A DNA stretch of 64,000 bases from Blastobasis lacticolella (GCA_905147135.1 LR990054.1:17521001-17585000); one strand, 5' to 3'. Shown: positions 1 to 12,340, counted from the stretch's first letter. Program-made: numbers and translations. The notes: generated by a model not told the origin, from the letters alone.

Positions 1-115
1 ATCAAGGCTAGAGTGAATAGGCTGTTCCTAGACAGGCATGCTCCATTTTTGACCGCATCGTCATTTACCACCAGGTGAGATGGTGGTCAATTGCCTGACT
101 AGTGTAACATAAAAA
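1..115 (+). mobile_element. Non-LTR retrotransposon 3' end fragment (same family as 6526-6850)
   Basis: The first 75 bases encode a tail reading IKARVNRLFLDRHAP, matching FKAIVNRLFLVRLAP in the copy at 6,700-6,760, followed by similar 3' sequence and an A-rich end at about 110-118. It is cut by the window edge. It lies in the PHRF1 intron downstream of exon 9 and is a degenerate remnant. Confidence 0.7.
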
Positions 116-129
116 AATTATATCCATAC

Positions 130-322
130 CGGTTGCTGCGGCTCCGGCGGCGTCTTGGGCCCCACGGACGAGGCTGCGTGCGCCGCGTGCGCCACGTGCG
201 CCGCGTGCGGTGGGTGCGCCGGGTGCGTTGGGTGTGGTGCGTGCGGCGCCGGCTCGGGAGCCCCGGGCGCCGCAGCCGCACCCCTCGCCGCTGTAGGGCT
301 GCCCTCCTCGGCTCCTCGGTCA
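130..322 (-). repeat. PHRF1: PHRF1 exon 9 with 9-bp GC-rich coding minisatellite
   Basis: This last visible exon starts in phase 2 and finishes the block IVLSDSDRGAEEG. It then runs into a low-complexity stretch of Ala, His and Pro. The DNA at about 175-250 is a loose 9-bp repeat of the type GTGCGCCGC, giving HAA/HAP-like tripeptides. The exon closes with PEPQQP and a GTATGG donor. It is far more GC-rich than its flanks. Confidence 0.8.
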
Positions 323-3300
323 CTATTGCATTTTATATTTGGATAAGTAAAATTGGAGATGAAAATTAAGATCGAAAGTGTAAACGAATTGCAACTAAAG
401 AAACTGAGATGAAATTCAAGATCAAATGTAAACAAATTGCCACTAAAAAATAAACACCAACAAAGTTGTCTGCTTCCTAAGATAGAATAGCTCTACATTA
501 AATTTTTGTATTATGTTTATTATTTAAAAATAGTTAACCTATATATTGTAGTTTGGTCTAGTTTGTTTATCCGCATGTACCTTCTTTTATTGCACTATTA
601 TTTAACAAATAAAAGTTCTTGTAAATATTCATTTCGTTTTTAATGTGATAATTTTTATCAATATTTGACTTTATTTCTTATAGTGGCAATTTGTTTGATT
701 ACTTTTGATCTTAAATTTAATCTTCAATAACAGACATAAATTTACACAACACTCGTAAAAAAGCATTGACAAAAGTAATGATAAAGAAATACTAGTGATA
801 GTGCATGCAGTTACAAAAAACGATTTGTACTTACTACCTAAATTAAATTGTTATAGGAACAGGTTCACACCTCTTAAAGTTATTGAAAAAGATTTAAAAT
901 GTCTATGAATTTGTCTCGAATATGTTGTTGTGAGCACATATAGTCTTACAAGTTAAAGCACATTCTTGCTATGGAAACATTGTTTCAGATATCGTTATTT
1001 GCAGACAGTGCAAACAACTGTGGTGTACGCACAGATCTTTACATACCTCAAACTCAAAAATTTTTTCTTGAAATAGGCTTAATTAATCTCTAACCAAATG
1101 TGAAAAAATCTACAGGGACAACAAAGAGAAAGCTCATCCAGATAAAGAAATAAATTACATTTATAACACATAAACTCATGCAACGTGGTACATTGAAATA
1201 TTAAAAATGGGTACAGTGACATTATATCCATAATGTGTCGCTGCCTGTACCATGGGATGACGTGCAAAGGGGTCACACTCAACGTATGCCATAGCTGGAG
1301 CTATGGCGCTGGTTTTCAGGTCGCCCTACAGGAAAGCACGGACGAAAGTGATCTTTACAACATGCCAGTGTTTATAAATATGTAGTAAATAAACTATAAT
1401 AATATTTTATGTGTGAGTGTGTATGTAATGTGTCTCTCTCTGTGTGTTTTTGTTTTTAATTGCCATCTTGAACACGCTCGGTTCTCGCCAGCTGTCTCAT
1501 GCATTCACGGGCCTATTGTACATACCTATCACTGAGCACGATGACATTCTTCGGCGAGGGCGTGATCTCCCGGAATGGCGACCGCTCGAGGTCGATGATG
1601 GCGACGGGCTTGGCGGCCACGGCTTGGGCGGAGGGCGCGCGTCGCCGCAGACGCTTGGCGCGCTTCAGGCCTTTGCGTTTGCGCTTCGAGCCCGGTTGGC
1701 GGTCTTGGTCCTACAATAGGACGTGGGGGGTCATGAGATTGGTACCCAGGTTCACTATTTGCTGATTCAACATTTACAGTCCAGGAACATAAGTCTGAAA
1801 TTGGCCGTGCTACTATTTTCTGACGTATGGTTAGTCATTAATGTCGTTAGGCGATGATTCTCATAATAATAAGAACAAATTAAGAAGACAGTAGACTGCC
1901 AAACATTCAGTTTCCTCGACTATACATTTCTTTATATATATTTACATGTAACTTAGGTATCCGGATACTCTGTAGTAAAGCAAGACAGCAGATTGGCAGA
2001 AATATGGATAAACCACTAGGATTACTAAGATGATTCGGTCACCAGTGTAAGAATATATCCACTTCTGTCAAAAACAACAGCTAGTGATATCTTCTCATTG
2101 TGTCAAAGGTTGTAAATTATATTTTTCAAGCCCAGAAGTGGGTGGCGCTTGTAGAGGCTTTATACAAGTCCTCAAACAAGAAAGAATTAGGTAACAAAGG
2201 ACCCTGGAGCCTGCAGGTAAGCAAATACGCCATAGGGCCAGTGAGGCTACACAACCGCAGACAGTTTACATTATGGCCAAATGGCCATATACGTTTCGTA
2301 TTCCCATGTGCGTTGTCACGTTCCGGTTGCATTTCGACCGTTTAGAAGCATTTTCATATAACCTATAATACGTAGCTGTTATGGGCGGCAATCACAGACT
2401 TTCCACCAGCAACAAAACAAATTCCCATTGCAATACTACAAGTAAACAGAAAAAAGACAACATACCTTAAAACTAACGCTGACGAGTATATTATCGCCCG
2501 ACGTAAAGACTTCCTTCGACGGGCCGGCCACGTCCTTGGTTCGCTTGTGGCGCGGGTGGCCCAGGGACCTTCGGTGGCGAGGTGGGGGGGTCCGGGGGGA
2601 CAGCAGCCGCGAGTCCACCGACGCCCCCGACCACTCCCCCCCAGCAGGGGGGGCCACGACTGGAGACGGCGACGCCCTCTTCGCTCGCTTCCTCTTCCCA
2701 GCTTTACGACTCTCCCGACCCTCTCTAGCCTCCGAACGCGCTCGCTTCTTCTTCTTAGCCTTAGGCTTCGGACTAGGCGATCTACGAGCACGCTTCCGAG
2801 GCCTAGAAGCCCTAGAACCACTGCGCCGTCGACGCGGCGACGACTTGCGTCTAGGCGAAATCGACTTGCGACGCGGCGTGAGCGACTTGCGACGGGGCGT
2901 CACCGACTTCCGGCGAGGCGTAAGCGATTTGCGTCGCGGCGATATAGACTTGCGGCGGGGCGTTATCGACTTGCGGCGGGGCGTTATCGATTTGCGACGC
3001 GGCGTCGTGGACCGGCGGCGGGGCGAAATCGATCGGCGTCGGGGGGAGATCGATCTCCGCCTGGGGGAAATCGACTTGCGTCTAGGTGAGATGGACTTGC
3101 GTCGCGGGGTGAGGGAGCGGCGCAGGCGCGGGGTCCCGGACCGGCGGTCCGCGGGGCGCGGGGCCGACGGCGAGCGATGCGGGGACACGTCGCGCCCAAA
3201 AGCATCTTTCACTGCCCGACGTTTGTCCCCGACCACGCTTCGAACGTCGTAACGTTCCAAATCCTTCCTCCTTTCGCGGCGCCGTTGTCGCCTCTCGGCC

Positions 3301-6300
3301 GACCCGGACTCCCTTCGCTCCTTCTTCTTCTTATCATCCTTGTCCCTCTCCCTATAATTTCTCTCCTTCCCACTTTTGCTCATCTTTTTGAAAGTGACCT
3401 CCCCCTTCTTGCTCTTCCCTTTGCTTTTATCTTTCTTTGACTCCTTCTTCTTTTTCTTCTTCGGATCGTCACCGTCGCTGTCGCGTTTTGTTTCTTCCCC
3501 TTCATCGGAGAAAATATCGGCCTCCTCCTCGGAGATCATCTCCGTATCGAGACCCTCCAGAACCTTTTCTTTTTCCGTTTCTAACGATGTGTCTTTGGAC
3601 TTATTCTCGTCCAGACAGGGCGTGTAGCTGCGCTCGTCCTCAGTCTCACTTATCGACTCTGTCATCTTCTCGACGAGTTCATCGACACGATCCGACCCAT
3701 TCGCAGCCGATTCGGGCATAAGCTCACTGTCCGAAACGTCATTTTCGTCCTCGGTAGCATCCTCGTCATTCTCGTCAGCCGCGGCCACTTTATCCGCGTC
3801 ATCCTCGTCATCTTTGTCATCGCGGTCGTCGTTGACGTCGCCGTTCACTTCGCTATAGTTGGCTTCGTCCCGCGTTGGCGTGCCCGGAGTATCATCGTTT
3901 TGTTCCAACTCCTCGTCCGGTGTTTTAGGCGGAGTCGCACACGCGTCCTCCGTTTCAGGCTCCTCTGCTGCAGGTTCTTTCTCCTCCACGGGAGCTGTTT
4001 CTTTCACTGGACTCTCTTTTTTCTTCTCCGGACTGCCGTCCAAGGATTTCTTCTCGACTTCTGGCTCCGGCTCCGGTTCCTCCTCGCCAATATCCTCCTC
4101 GTCGTAGAGAGAGACGTGGCGTTTGATCAGCGTCGGCGTGTTCAATTTGATCTTGATAGGATTCCTCGGGCTGACCGTGATCGGACACCGTTTGGAAATC
4201 TTCTCCTTCAGTTCCTGGTTCCTGTCTTTCACTTCGGGCACGATCGGCGTCTCCAGCGGCTCCACGGGTTCGTTATCCTCGGTGCTGTTGGCCGACTCGC
4301 CGGGGGAGAAGTCGGGAGGCGAAGGGTAGTCGTCGGGCATCACTTCCACGGCCCGCTCCGGGAGAGGCTCCCGGGGCATTTCCGCTATGTGGACGCTGGT
4401 AGCGGAATAAATCGAGAAGTTCGGACAATCGCCATCGGAGTCGTCGTCGCTTCTGTCGCTTCTGTCGCTCATCCGCGGCATTAGCAAGTCCCTGTGCTCC
4501 TGGAGCACTTGGCGGACGGCGTCGTCCAACACGCTCGCGGAGACGTTTATAGTTGAAGTGTCGATATTGGCTAGGATATTTTGAACTAGAGGCGGGGCGG
4601 ATAAAGCAGCGATTGTAGATATGGCCGGCGGCGGGGGGGACCTGGGCAGGACAGGCGGCGCCGGGGGCGAGGGCAAGGCCGGCGCGGGGACCACGGGGGG
4701 CGCTTCGAGGGTTTCCGCAGGCTCCTGCCCCTCATCGTCCCCACTATCGTCATCGTGCGTCGGCTCCGTTGGATCGTACTTCTCCGTATCGATTACGAGT
4801 TCGTCGGGATCGCTTCTGTCGTCCTCCTTGTCGTCCGGTTTGTTGAATTGGAACGTGGGGGGCTCCGGCAGAGGCTGGAAGGAGGCTGGCTCCTCTTGAC
4901 TGCGAGGGAACGCCCCCGAGGGCATTCGCATATCGAGTGGATTCTCGAAACCCCCGAAGGAGTGTCTGCCGGGGTGTGGCCCGAAATACTGGCTGGATTG
5001 GTTGGACTGGTTCGACTGGTTGGCCTGCCAGGGTCTGCCCGGGCCGCCGCTGTAGCGACCTTGATGGGCCTGGTGGGGTTGGGACCTCTCCGGGCGCCGG
5101 GGCCTCTCGTAGTGGTCGTCAGCGTAGTGGGTCCCCCGACGGTTGTATTGCCCATCGTCGTCCTGATGCTGGTAAGGTGCTGCGGGGGCCGGCGCTCGAG
5201 GCCCGGGGGCCCCATACTCGTACGCGCGACTGAAGTTCCCCGTAGGATTATCCCGGTGGTAGTTCCCCCTGTACCCGCCACCCCAGCCCCCACTTCGACC
5301 CTGGCCCGGGTACGACGGAGCTTTCCGGGTCACCCCCTCGCTTTTGGACAAGTCAACGCGTCCGGATCCCGCCAAATCTTTGCTCGGGTCCCCATCCCTT
5401 CTGGTACTGTCTCGAGATTCCTTCTCCGGTTGTTTTTCCTCTCTCTTGTTTCGAGATTCGAGTTTGATGTCCACTTTTCCGTCGACGGAGATTGTGACGA
5501 CCGATCGTTTGTTGTGGAGGAGGTCCTGGCTCTCCATGATGCTGGAGACGAGGTCCGGCGCGGAGGAGGCGTGCGGCGGCGATGGGATCGATATCATCTT
5601 CCGGCGCGCCTGGAACAAATAGCTTAGTTGTAGTGTTTGTATGGGTGCTAGTACTGAGAGGTGAATGGGGATCTTTCATGTCACATTAGTGATTAATATA
5701 GAAAAAAAATTGGGACAAACTCACAAGGAATGAAACCCTTATTTGCTTAAACAAATTTCTTAACAAGTGAGGATTTATATAAATGGATAAACAGTATATA
5801 AAATTGACATACAGATAACATCACAACTGGTTCAGCTAATTTCTAAAGAAATATCTTCCAGCTGACCAACAAAGAGGGTTTCTTCCTAAATTAGAATAAA
5901 CTTCCCTCGAATACTTACTACAAAGGTAATAAATAATTGTTGATAACAATAAATAGCACTGAAAAAAAGAGGTGTGTCAATGATTCACCTGTCTATAAGC
6001 GCTGAAGATCCCAGCCGTGGGCCTGGCTGCCACCGCCGTGGTGGCGCCTTCCGAGACCCCGTGCTCATCATCCGAGAAGTATTCCAGCTCGTTGTCTCCG
6101 AACAGGTTCAATGCTGGGATCCCGGCGCTGCGGCGGCTGGCTGACAGCTGGGACACGCCTTCGGGGGCTGTGGACACCTGGACAGAGAATCGAATCTTCA
6201 TTTAGTTCAAATTTAGTTTCAGAACGACTACATCAAGACCTAGGCATCAGAATTGTGGCTGGAGAAGTAAAATTCCACATGAACAGATAAAGAGATAGAC

Positions 6301-9300
6301 TGAGAAATCATTCCAACCAAATGGCATGTAGCCTTATGAGAAAGCCAAGCACCTTCAAGTGATTGAAAAAGAAAGCACACCAGGATCTATTCACCGATTA
6401 GATATTTATACATTTGTATAAATGAATGTACACTGGTGCCTTCTCTTGCCAGTCCATATCTCTTATACCTAACGCTGTACGTCAAGAGATAGATTGCATT
6501 GAAACAGGAAGTTAAAAAAGTTTAGTTGAGGAGGACATTAAACATCTCTTTCAATAGTCAAATTACGAGTAGCAAGGGGACATACAGTGACATATTGGCA
6601 GCCCAATGTTTACGTGACTTTGGTTCAACCTTTATAATGCGTACGGCTAAGGAATGGAACACGTTGCCTTCGAGTGTGTGCCCTGATCATTATAATTTAG
6701 ACGCCTTTAAGGCTATAGTGAATAGGCTGTTCCTAGTCAGGCTTGCTCCATCTTCGGCCGCATCCTCACTTACCACAATGTGAGATGGCGGTACAATACC
6801 TGGCTTGTCTAATTATGGATATTATAAAGGCTAACTCCTAGCTCCCAGTCGCAGAAGCTGTAGGTGCATACTGGATGTGACGAACCGGGGGGATATGGAC
6901 TGCCTACAAGCGACCAAGTTTGAGTTCAAGTGCGGAAAAAGGAGCCCATTATCCTTTGGCCGTGTGGTGTCCGGCAGAGTAGAATAGCACCAGCCCCTTA
7001 CACTCATGGGTGTCGTACAAGGCGACTAATGTTTTTGAGGCAAAAGATCAAGAGTCTCCGTAGTCTGGAAAATGGGCAGCAGCATTTTCCATTGTTACAT
7101 TTAAACACTGCGATCTCCAACCCGCCTGCCAAGCGTGGAGATTATGGCAATAACCTCCCCTTACGTGGGAGAGGCCCTAAGTCCTGCAGTGGACTGTTAC
7201 GGGCTGGGATGATGAACCTTTAACCGGGGGGATGCTGCATGGAGGTCTACGTCTAGAGGTCTACCAGGGCCAGCGTGGACTGCTGATGAGTAGTGCAGTG
7301 CTAACCTGTAAGCGATCGACGCGAGCGTCTTGTTGCAAGGTGGCGAGGCGCGCGCGAACTGAAGCCCGGACGTGGGCGCGGCGCGCGGCCGTGCGGGGCT
7401 TGCGACGGCTCTGAAATGGGGTAAGGATATCGTATTTTCAGAGTTTTAGACTTCATTTAGAGAGACGATGTAGTGAAAAGTATAAAGAAAAACTTTTGAG
7501 GCTACACTGATACAAGAAATCTCTTGGATATGGGTTATATTTTATAGCCGTAAGCTATTAAGGTTCTCTTAAAATACATAGGTCTAAAATTGTGTAAATC
7601 ATACATCTGAAATATGTATGTTTAAAATAAAGTACTCTTTTTTGTAAATGTTGTGATTGCCTGGTATTCGAGATTACAATCACCTGAAAATTTATGTACC
7701 AATTAGCTAAGTCTATTATATTGTAAACTCTGTATGACGCAGAGGCCGATTGCAGATTACAAGGGACCAAAATAATTAACTTAGCTAAGTAAAGATTGAG
7801 TGTTTACCCAGCCTGTCAGTATGACACTAGCGTAAAATTCTGTTATACCGTTTATACGCTAACCTATACGTTATTCTATTAAAAGAATTTCATTAGATTT
7901 TCAATCCAAAAATTCATCCAAACATACATACCTTCTTACCAATTTTTATATTAATATTATTTTAAGATTAAGAAATAAGATTGATTGTGCATTAATTAAT
8001 GGATCCTCAGCATGCGGGGGGGATTATAACATTATTACTAGACTATCTCTACTGCCAGCACTGTATACTATTATTACTTATATTATTAAATACTTTCACA
8101 ATCAGCTTTTAATGAATATAAATGACGTGACGTCATCGCAACCTTCCCTAATTACAAACAATTTCAAAATACAGTACAATTAATTGATGACCTCAACATT
8201 TATTGTGATGGGTAAAATTGTATTTTGACTGAACCTCAGTTAGGTTATTAATCCTGTAATATTTATTTATTTATTTAGGCTGATGTGTCTATATTAGACA
8301 GTGTTGAAAGTAATTTTAAATCAAGTAGACAGTTTGTTTGACTTCAACCACTCGTTCTTGAACGAGTTCACGGACTTGATAGGAATATCCTGGTATTGCA
8401 AACATCCATAGGCTGCGGTGACTGCTTACTATCAGGCAGGCCGTAAGCTTGTTTGCCACTATATGATATCAAAAAGACCATCCAAACAATCTAAATAGCT
8501 GTTTACATTTTTACATTCTTCAAACTGCATTATAAACCCACCTTCCGCTTCTTGACTTTACGTTTCACCGTCTTGGTGATTGGAAACTTTCCGTTTGTCT
8601 GCAGCTCATATTCGATTATGACAGTCCTTGGCTTCCTGCGTTTCCTGGTGTGAGTGGCTGTGGTCCGGCGGCGCGTGGGGGGCCCACGGGGGGCCCGGGG
8701 GGCGCGGGACCCCCGCGATGTGGACGGGGCCCCTTCTGTGGGCCCCCTTCGCCCGGACGACGTAGACGGCTCGTCGGCATTAGCAGAGTCCCTGGTGACA
8801 AGGTTGTTAGGTTAGTTTCCGTTGTAGATTTCTAGAAGTGGATCTATTTTATTATCACTCACTACGTATTATAAAACAAAGTCTGGCTGCCCGCAATCTA
8901 CTTAAAAACTACTGAAAGATACAGTTGTCACCAATAGACAGAGTAATTCAGGAAGAAGGTTTAGCTGTGTAAGGTTTTAAGGTTTCTAGCCGATCGCTAG
9001 TAACTTGATTATTGTTTATCAGGCAGGCAGTTGTGAACAACTGTTGGCTTGCCAGCATCAAGCTTTTCTCTTAACCAATATTATTCTATTATTATTCTGA
9101 TGTTAATAATTTGTTTGAATGTAGAATGACACATACATTTTATTAGACTAAATAGTTATGTCGTTGTAATGCATGTTACTGTGATTGATATAAAGACTTA
9201 ACAGATATGAAATGTTATTATAATAACAGCTTAATGTTATCCATAGGTGTACAGGCTGCCAAAAATGTGGTCTATCACCTTAATTGAAGTTCTGTTCTTA

Positions 9301-11389
9301 GTAATAACAAGGTTGATTTTCCCTTGCAATAATGTTCACCCGTAGTGACATTTTGGTGTTAAAGGATCTTTTGTCAAAACTCATAGACCACTTATTTGGG
9401 CTGTACCATATAAAAAGTACTGAAATATTTGAAAAAGTATCACATATAGTGCTTTTTAGTGAGTATAAAGCATAATATATCACCTAGTGACTAATATAGG
9501 TAATATGTATTTGAGTTGCAATTTATGATGCAATGCAAATTGATAAATATCAATTTTTATTTACATTATATCCTCATGTTTTAATCACTTTTCTGTTATT
9601 ATGGTTATGGTTAGATTCTTCATAGTAATTTTTCTAGAATGTATTATTTCCATGTTTACCTATTGGACCTTCGCAAACTGATGTGTTCAGATAAAAAACC
9701 ACTTCTAAATGGTGGAATTTCTGCGTCAAAGTCCAGGTCTGCTACGTCCATGATGTTGTCAATCACATTGTGGAGTTCCGAAGTGGTTATGGTCTCCATG
9801 AGAGCATCACAGTTTGGGCACAGCCACTCTTCGAGAGGTATCTGCAACAAAAATATTATTAGGTATGATGACCTGGGATGATGTCAAATTCATGATACCA
9901 AAGGGTAAGGGTATGAATATGCATACAGAAATGAAATTAAACTAATCTCTCTCACGAAATCACCAAAACAAACAGCTGTTTCATACATTTTGGCAGAAAT
10001 ATTAGTATTATTATGAGTTTATAGGTGAGCAGGCAAAGACTGATATGCCTATATCTGAGCTGGCGTCTTTAATTATTGTCCTTTAAGTAGTGTCAACTAT
10101 ATGATAGAGGCAGACCAGCGAGGTAGAACCTTAATTAACAAAAAAATTGTCTTTTCTTCATAATAATAATAATAATAATTTACAAGTATTAAGTATTAAC
10201 AATGGCCTCCGCCAATATGGACTTTTATGGGTTGCCATTGAGCGTGTGTGTGCACGGGTGACTATAAAATACAAATAAAATTCCTTTTATAAAACTAAAA
10301 TGTCAAATTAAGCGGAGGTCTACCAACTATTTGACAATAATTTCAGTAGGTTCTTCTGATTTAAATGCATATTTACCACACAAGAGTTTGAGTAAAAAAT
10401 GAAAAATGGTTAGATAAGAGTGCATACATAACATGAAAACAAATTTATGAGAATATTTTATTTAGGATTTACCGCTCTGAGTGGTGGAGTAAGGCAATGC
10501 ATGTGAAAGCCTTGGTCACAGCCATCACACAGCAGCATTGTAGCCTCATTGTCAGGGTTTCCACATATCTGCACAAAACAAAAACAAATATTATACAATC
10601 AAAATTCATAAACATATTATATTATTCCCTCACAGAATAAAGAAGCAGTTTTATTTGCTCCATTTAATTACTTACATATTTTCTCAATTTCATGTTTCAT
10701 TAGAGAATGAGTACTAACCTGACAGTGTACAGCATCATCAAAAACAATAACTTCAAACGATGGTCTACTCTGCACAGGTTCAGTGCGGAGCACACGACCA
10801 CCAGCGCATGTGCGCACCGTTATTGAGTTAAATGTCATCCTATCCACGGGGCATGTGTTCACATTCTTGGACCACTCCGTGATGCAGTCCAGACAGAATA
10901 TGTGTTCACACGTCTCAGGTATTCCAACTTCTTGGTCCTTGAAACGCAGTAAACATATAGCACACTTCTCAGAGTTGCCTTCGGAGCTGTCTGACGAGAA
11001 TCCGGAGGTTTTGTTGTCTGTGGAAGTGGTAGGTTTGGGGTGACCGGAGCTGGAGTGCTGCGAGCCGGTGTCAGACTGCTCGCTGTCGGCGTCAGAGTCC
11101 CGCAGCGCGCGCAGGGTGCGTCTGCGGGGCGCCACCACCGCGCTGCCGCTGCTGTCGCTACCATCGTCACTCAGCACCTACAAAGCAACACCATAAGATC
11201 ATCGGCTCCCTCTAACTACAGCACACTCCTTAGAACCCTCATAATTACCCGTAGTCTCTTCCTACGTGTCCCAGAAGTTATGACGCTGCCTTCACTTTCA
11301 GATTCCGAAGTGGACGACACCACCATTACCTTCCGGATACGGCGCCCCACGGGCCGTGGAGGAGAGCCATCGCTGCCCTCCTCGCTCAT
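130..11389 (-). CDS. PHRF1: PHRF1: PHD and RING finger domain protein (3' end off window)
   Basis: Nuclear RING-type E3 ubiquitin ligase and chromatin/RNA polymerase II-linked protein by family knowledge. I assembled nine coding exons, all with GT-AG borders and matching phases: 11389-11249, 11177-10719, 10568-10473, 9841-9660, 8791-8542, 6177-5989, 5609-2466, 1710-1526, 322-130 (1,613 codons, then a donor, so the C-terminal exon(s) are missing). The RING spans about residues 119-159 (C119, C122, C137, H139, C142, C145, C156). Its last ligand position reads CPVD, as I recall from human PHRF1. The C4HC3 PHD spans residues 199-243 (C199, C202, C214, C217, H222, C225, C240, C243). Exon 7 alone gives 1,048 codons, acidic then SR-rich. 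Exon 8 carries a family block reading ITPSPKNVIVLSDS. The start ATG follows an acceptor-like TTTGCAG, so a 5' UTR intron is likely. It is divergent from ZC4H2. Confidence 0.93.
358..735. repeat. Inverted repeat of about 45 bp flanking about 230 bp in PHRF1 intron 8
   Basis: Two direct, diverged copies of a 45-bp unit ending in AAATTGCCACTA lie at about 358-450. The reverse complement of the second unit appears at about 682-735 (starts TAGTGGCAATTTGTTTGA). The arrangement suggests a foldback element or an inverted duplication. The rest of intron 8 (736-1,525) is AT-rich with only a small hairpin near 1,290 and nothing else recognisable. Confidence 0.55.
2841..3120 (-). repeat. PHRF1: 21-bp coding tandem repeat: about 13 heptads in PHRF1 exon 7
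   Basis: About thirteen 21-nt units encode heptads of consensus R-[KR]-S-[ILVT]-[ST]-P-R, at about residues 1270-1370 of the assembled protein. Every unit keeps an [ST]-P site within a basic context. The opposite strand is also open here, which creates a long spurious plus-strand reading frame. Function is not shown by the sequence; the composition resembles SR-type phosphorylation arrays. Confidence 0.9.
6526..6850 (+). mobile_element. 5'-truncated non-LTR retrotransposon, reverse transcriptase C-terminal tail
   Basis: An open stretch to the stop at 6,781 contains MRTAKEWNTLPSSV, then YNLDAFKAIVNRLF. This is the hallmark C-terminal tail of lepidopteran non-LTR retrotransposon ORF2 proteins. 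The catalytic domains are absent, so this is a dead 3' fragment in the intron between PHRF1 exons 5 and 6. The short copy at 1-115 is the same family. Confidence 0.75.
6958..7222 (+). repeat. Interspersed repeat A, copy 1 (about 260 bp)
   Basis: It starts GGCCGTGTGGTGTCCGGCAG and ends near CTGTTACGGGCTGGGATGATGAA. Eight clear copies in the window share both ends, so this is a short full-length element rather than a truncated long one. The end carries GAT repeats, as in tails of RTE-mobilised elements (inference). It lies in a PHRF1 intron. Confidence 0.8.
8385..8470 (+). mobile_element. Repeat B fragment: non-LTR 3' end
   Basis: Bases from CCTGGTATTGCAAACATCC to TTGTTTGCCACTATATG match the 3' part of the better copies at 24,052, 26,647, 29,390 and 48,808. 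It lies just downstream of PHRF1 exon 5 in the gene's sense. The rest of that intron (6,178-8,541) holds the two elements above and otherwise unrecognised AT-rich sequence. Confidence 0.6.
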
Positions 11390-11769
11390 GTTGGTCTGCA
11401 AATACGGTCCTGTCGGAGTTACGGGTGTCTCACTTCACTCACGACACGAAGTAATTTACACAGGTGTAAATGACCTTTCCCACTTGTCTTCTAAGTCATG
11501 TGATGAAATATAGCATTGATTCATAAGGTCTATGTTATAAAAATATTGATAAAAACTGTTTAGTTTTTCAGAATGCAGTTGCATACGCGTTATTACAATT
11601 TACGAAGCTATTTTGACAGAAAGCCGCTTTCATGGTATGTCGGCCATTTTCATTTTCGATTACCAGTAGTGGTGTTCCATTGGTAGAAAAATGGTAGAAA
11701 AAATGTCGATGTTTAAAATGCCATTGACTCACGACAATCGATACAACGAAGATCGTTTCGATTATCGAT

Positions 11770-11777
11770 TATCGATA
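11770..11777. promoter_or_regulatory. DRE-like palindrome TATCGATA upstream of PHRF1
   Basis: An exact TATCGATA lies about 380 bp upstream of the PHRF1 ATG, with two more ATCGAT cores within 35 bp. This is the Drosophila DREF site, found in promoters of housekeeping and proliferation genes. Its use in this species is inference. Confidence 0.4.
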
Positions 11778-11911
11778 CATTGGGGTATCTCTAGTTCTAG
11801 TGATGCCACATTGGAGTGAATCGCTGTAAATTATGGGATTATTTGTAACCTGGGAAATTTTTTCTATTTTTAACCTTTTACATGGCAGGATTGTAAAAGT
11901 TGCACTAGGAC

Positions 11912-12270
11912 CAGTGTTGCCAGATCGTACCTTTTGGTAGGATTTACGTACTATTTGGCTGACTGTCGTACCTTTGGCGTACTTTGCTCCACATCGTACT
12001 ATTTAGTACGTTTTTACAAAATGCTAAATTTAGATGAGGGGTGGTCACTTCGCTTTTCCTGTCCGCAAAATACCGTAAAATAATGGAAGGAAGGGTTGAT
12101 TTTGGCCACCGGCACCAAAATAACGCCATTTTATTGACTAAACCCCCCCCCCCCCCCCCCCCCAAGGCCGGTAAAATATAGAAGATAAGTTAAATCGTAA
12201 CTTTTTAGTCATTTTCGTACTATTTTAAGAGCCCGGACGTACTTTTTGGAAACTACTGCTGGTAACACTG
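11912..12270. mobile_element. hAT-type MITE, 359 bp, with perfect 8-bp target duplication
   Basis: The ends are inverted: CAGTGTTGCCAG at the left and CTGGTAACACTG at the right. They are flanked by identical 8-bp duplications ACTAGGAC at 11,904-11,911 and 12,271-12,278. An 8-bp duplication and CAGTG-type ends are typical of hAT elements. The interior has scattered GTAC motifs, a poly-C run of about 22 at 12,141-12,163, and no transposase. Confidence 0.88.
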
Positions 12271-12340
12271 ACTAGGACATTGTCCTGAGTATACTGTGTT
12301 TAATAGAGATATGACGTATACGGGAAACATCCTGAAAACT

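Noticed and set aside
2536..3252. Long plus-strand reading frame of 238 codons (and several others at 2,547-5,627)
   Set aside because: They are antisense to PHRF1 exon 7. The 21-bp repeat and codon bias keep the opposite strand open. There is no family resemblance.
8616..8835. Frames of about 61 codons on both strands in GC-rich DNA
   Set aside because: They are shadow frames of PHRF1 exon 5, whose true frame reads RKPRTVIIEYELQTNGKF.
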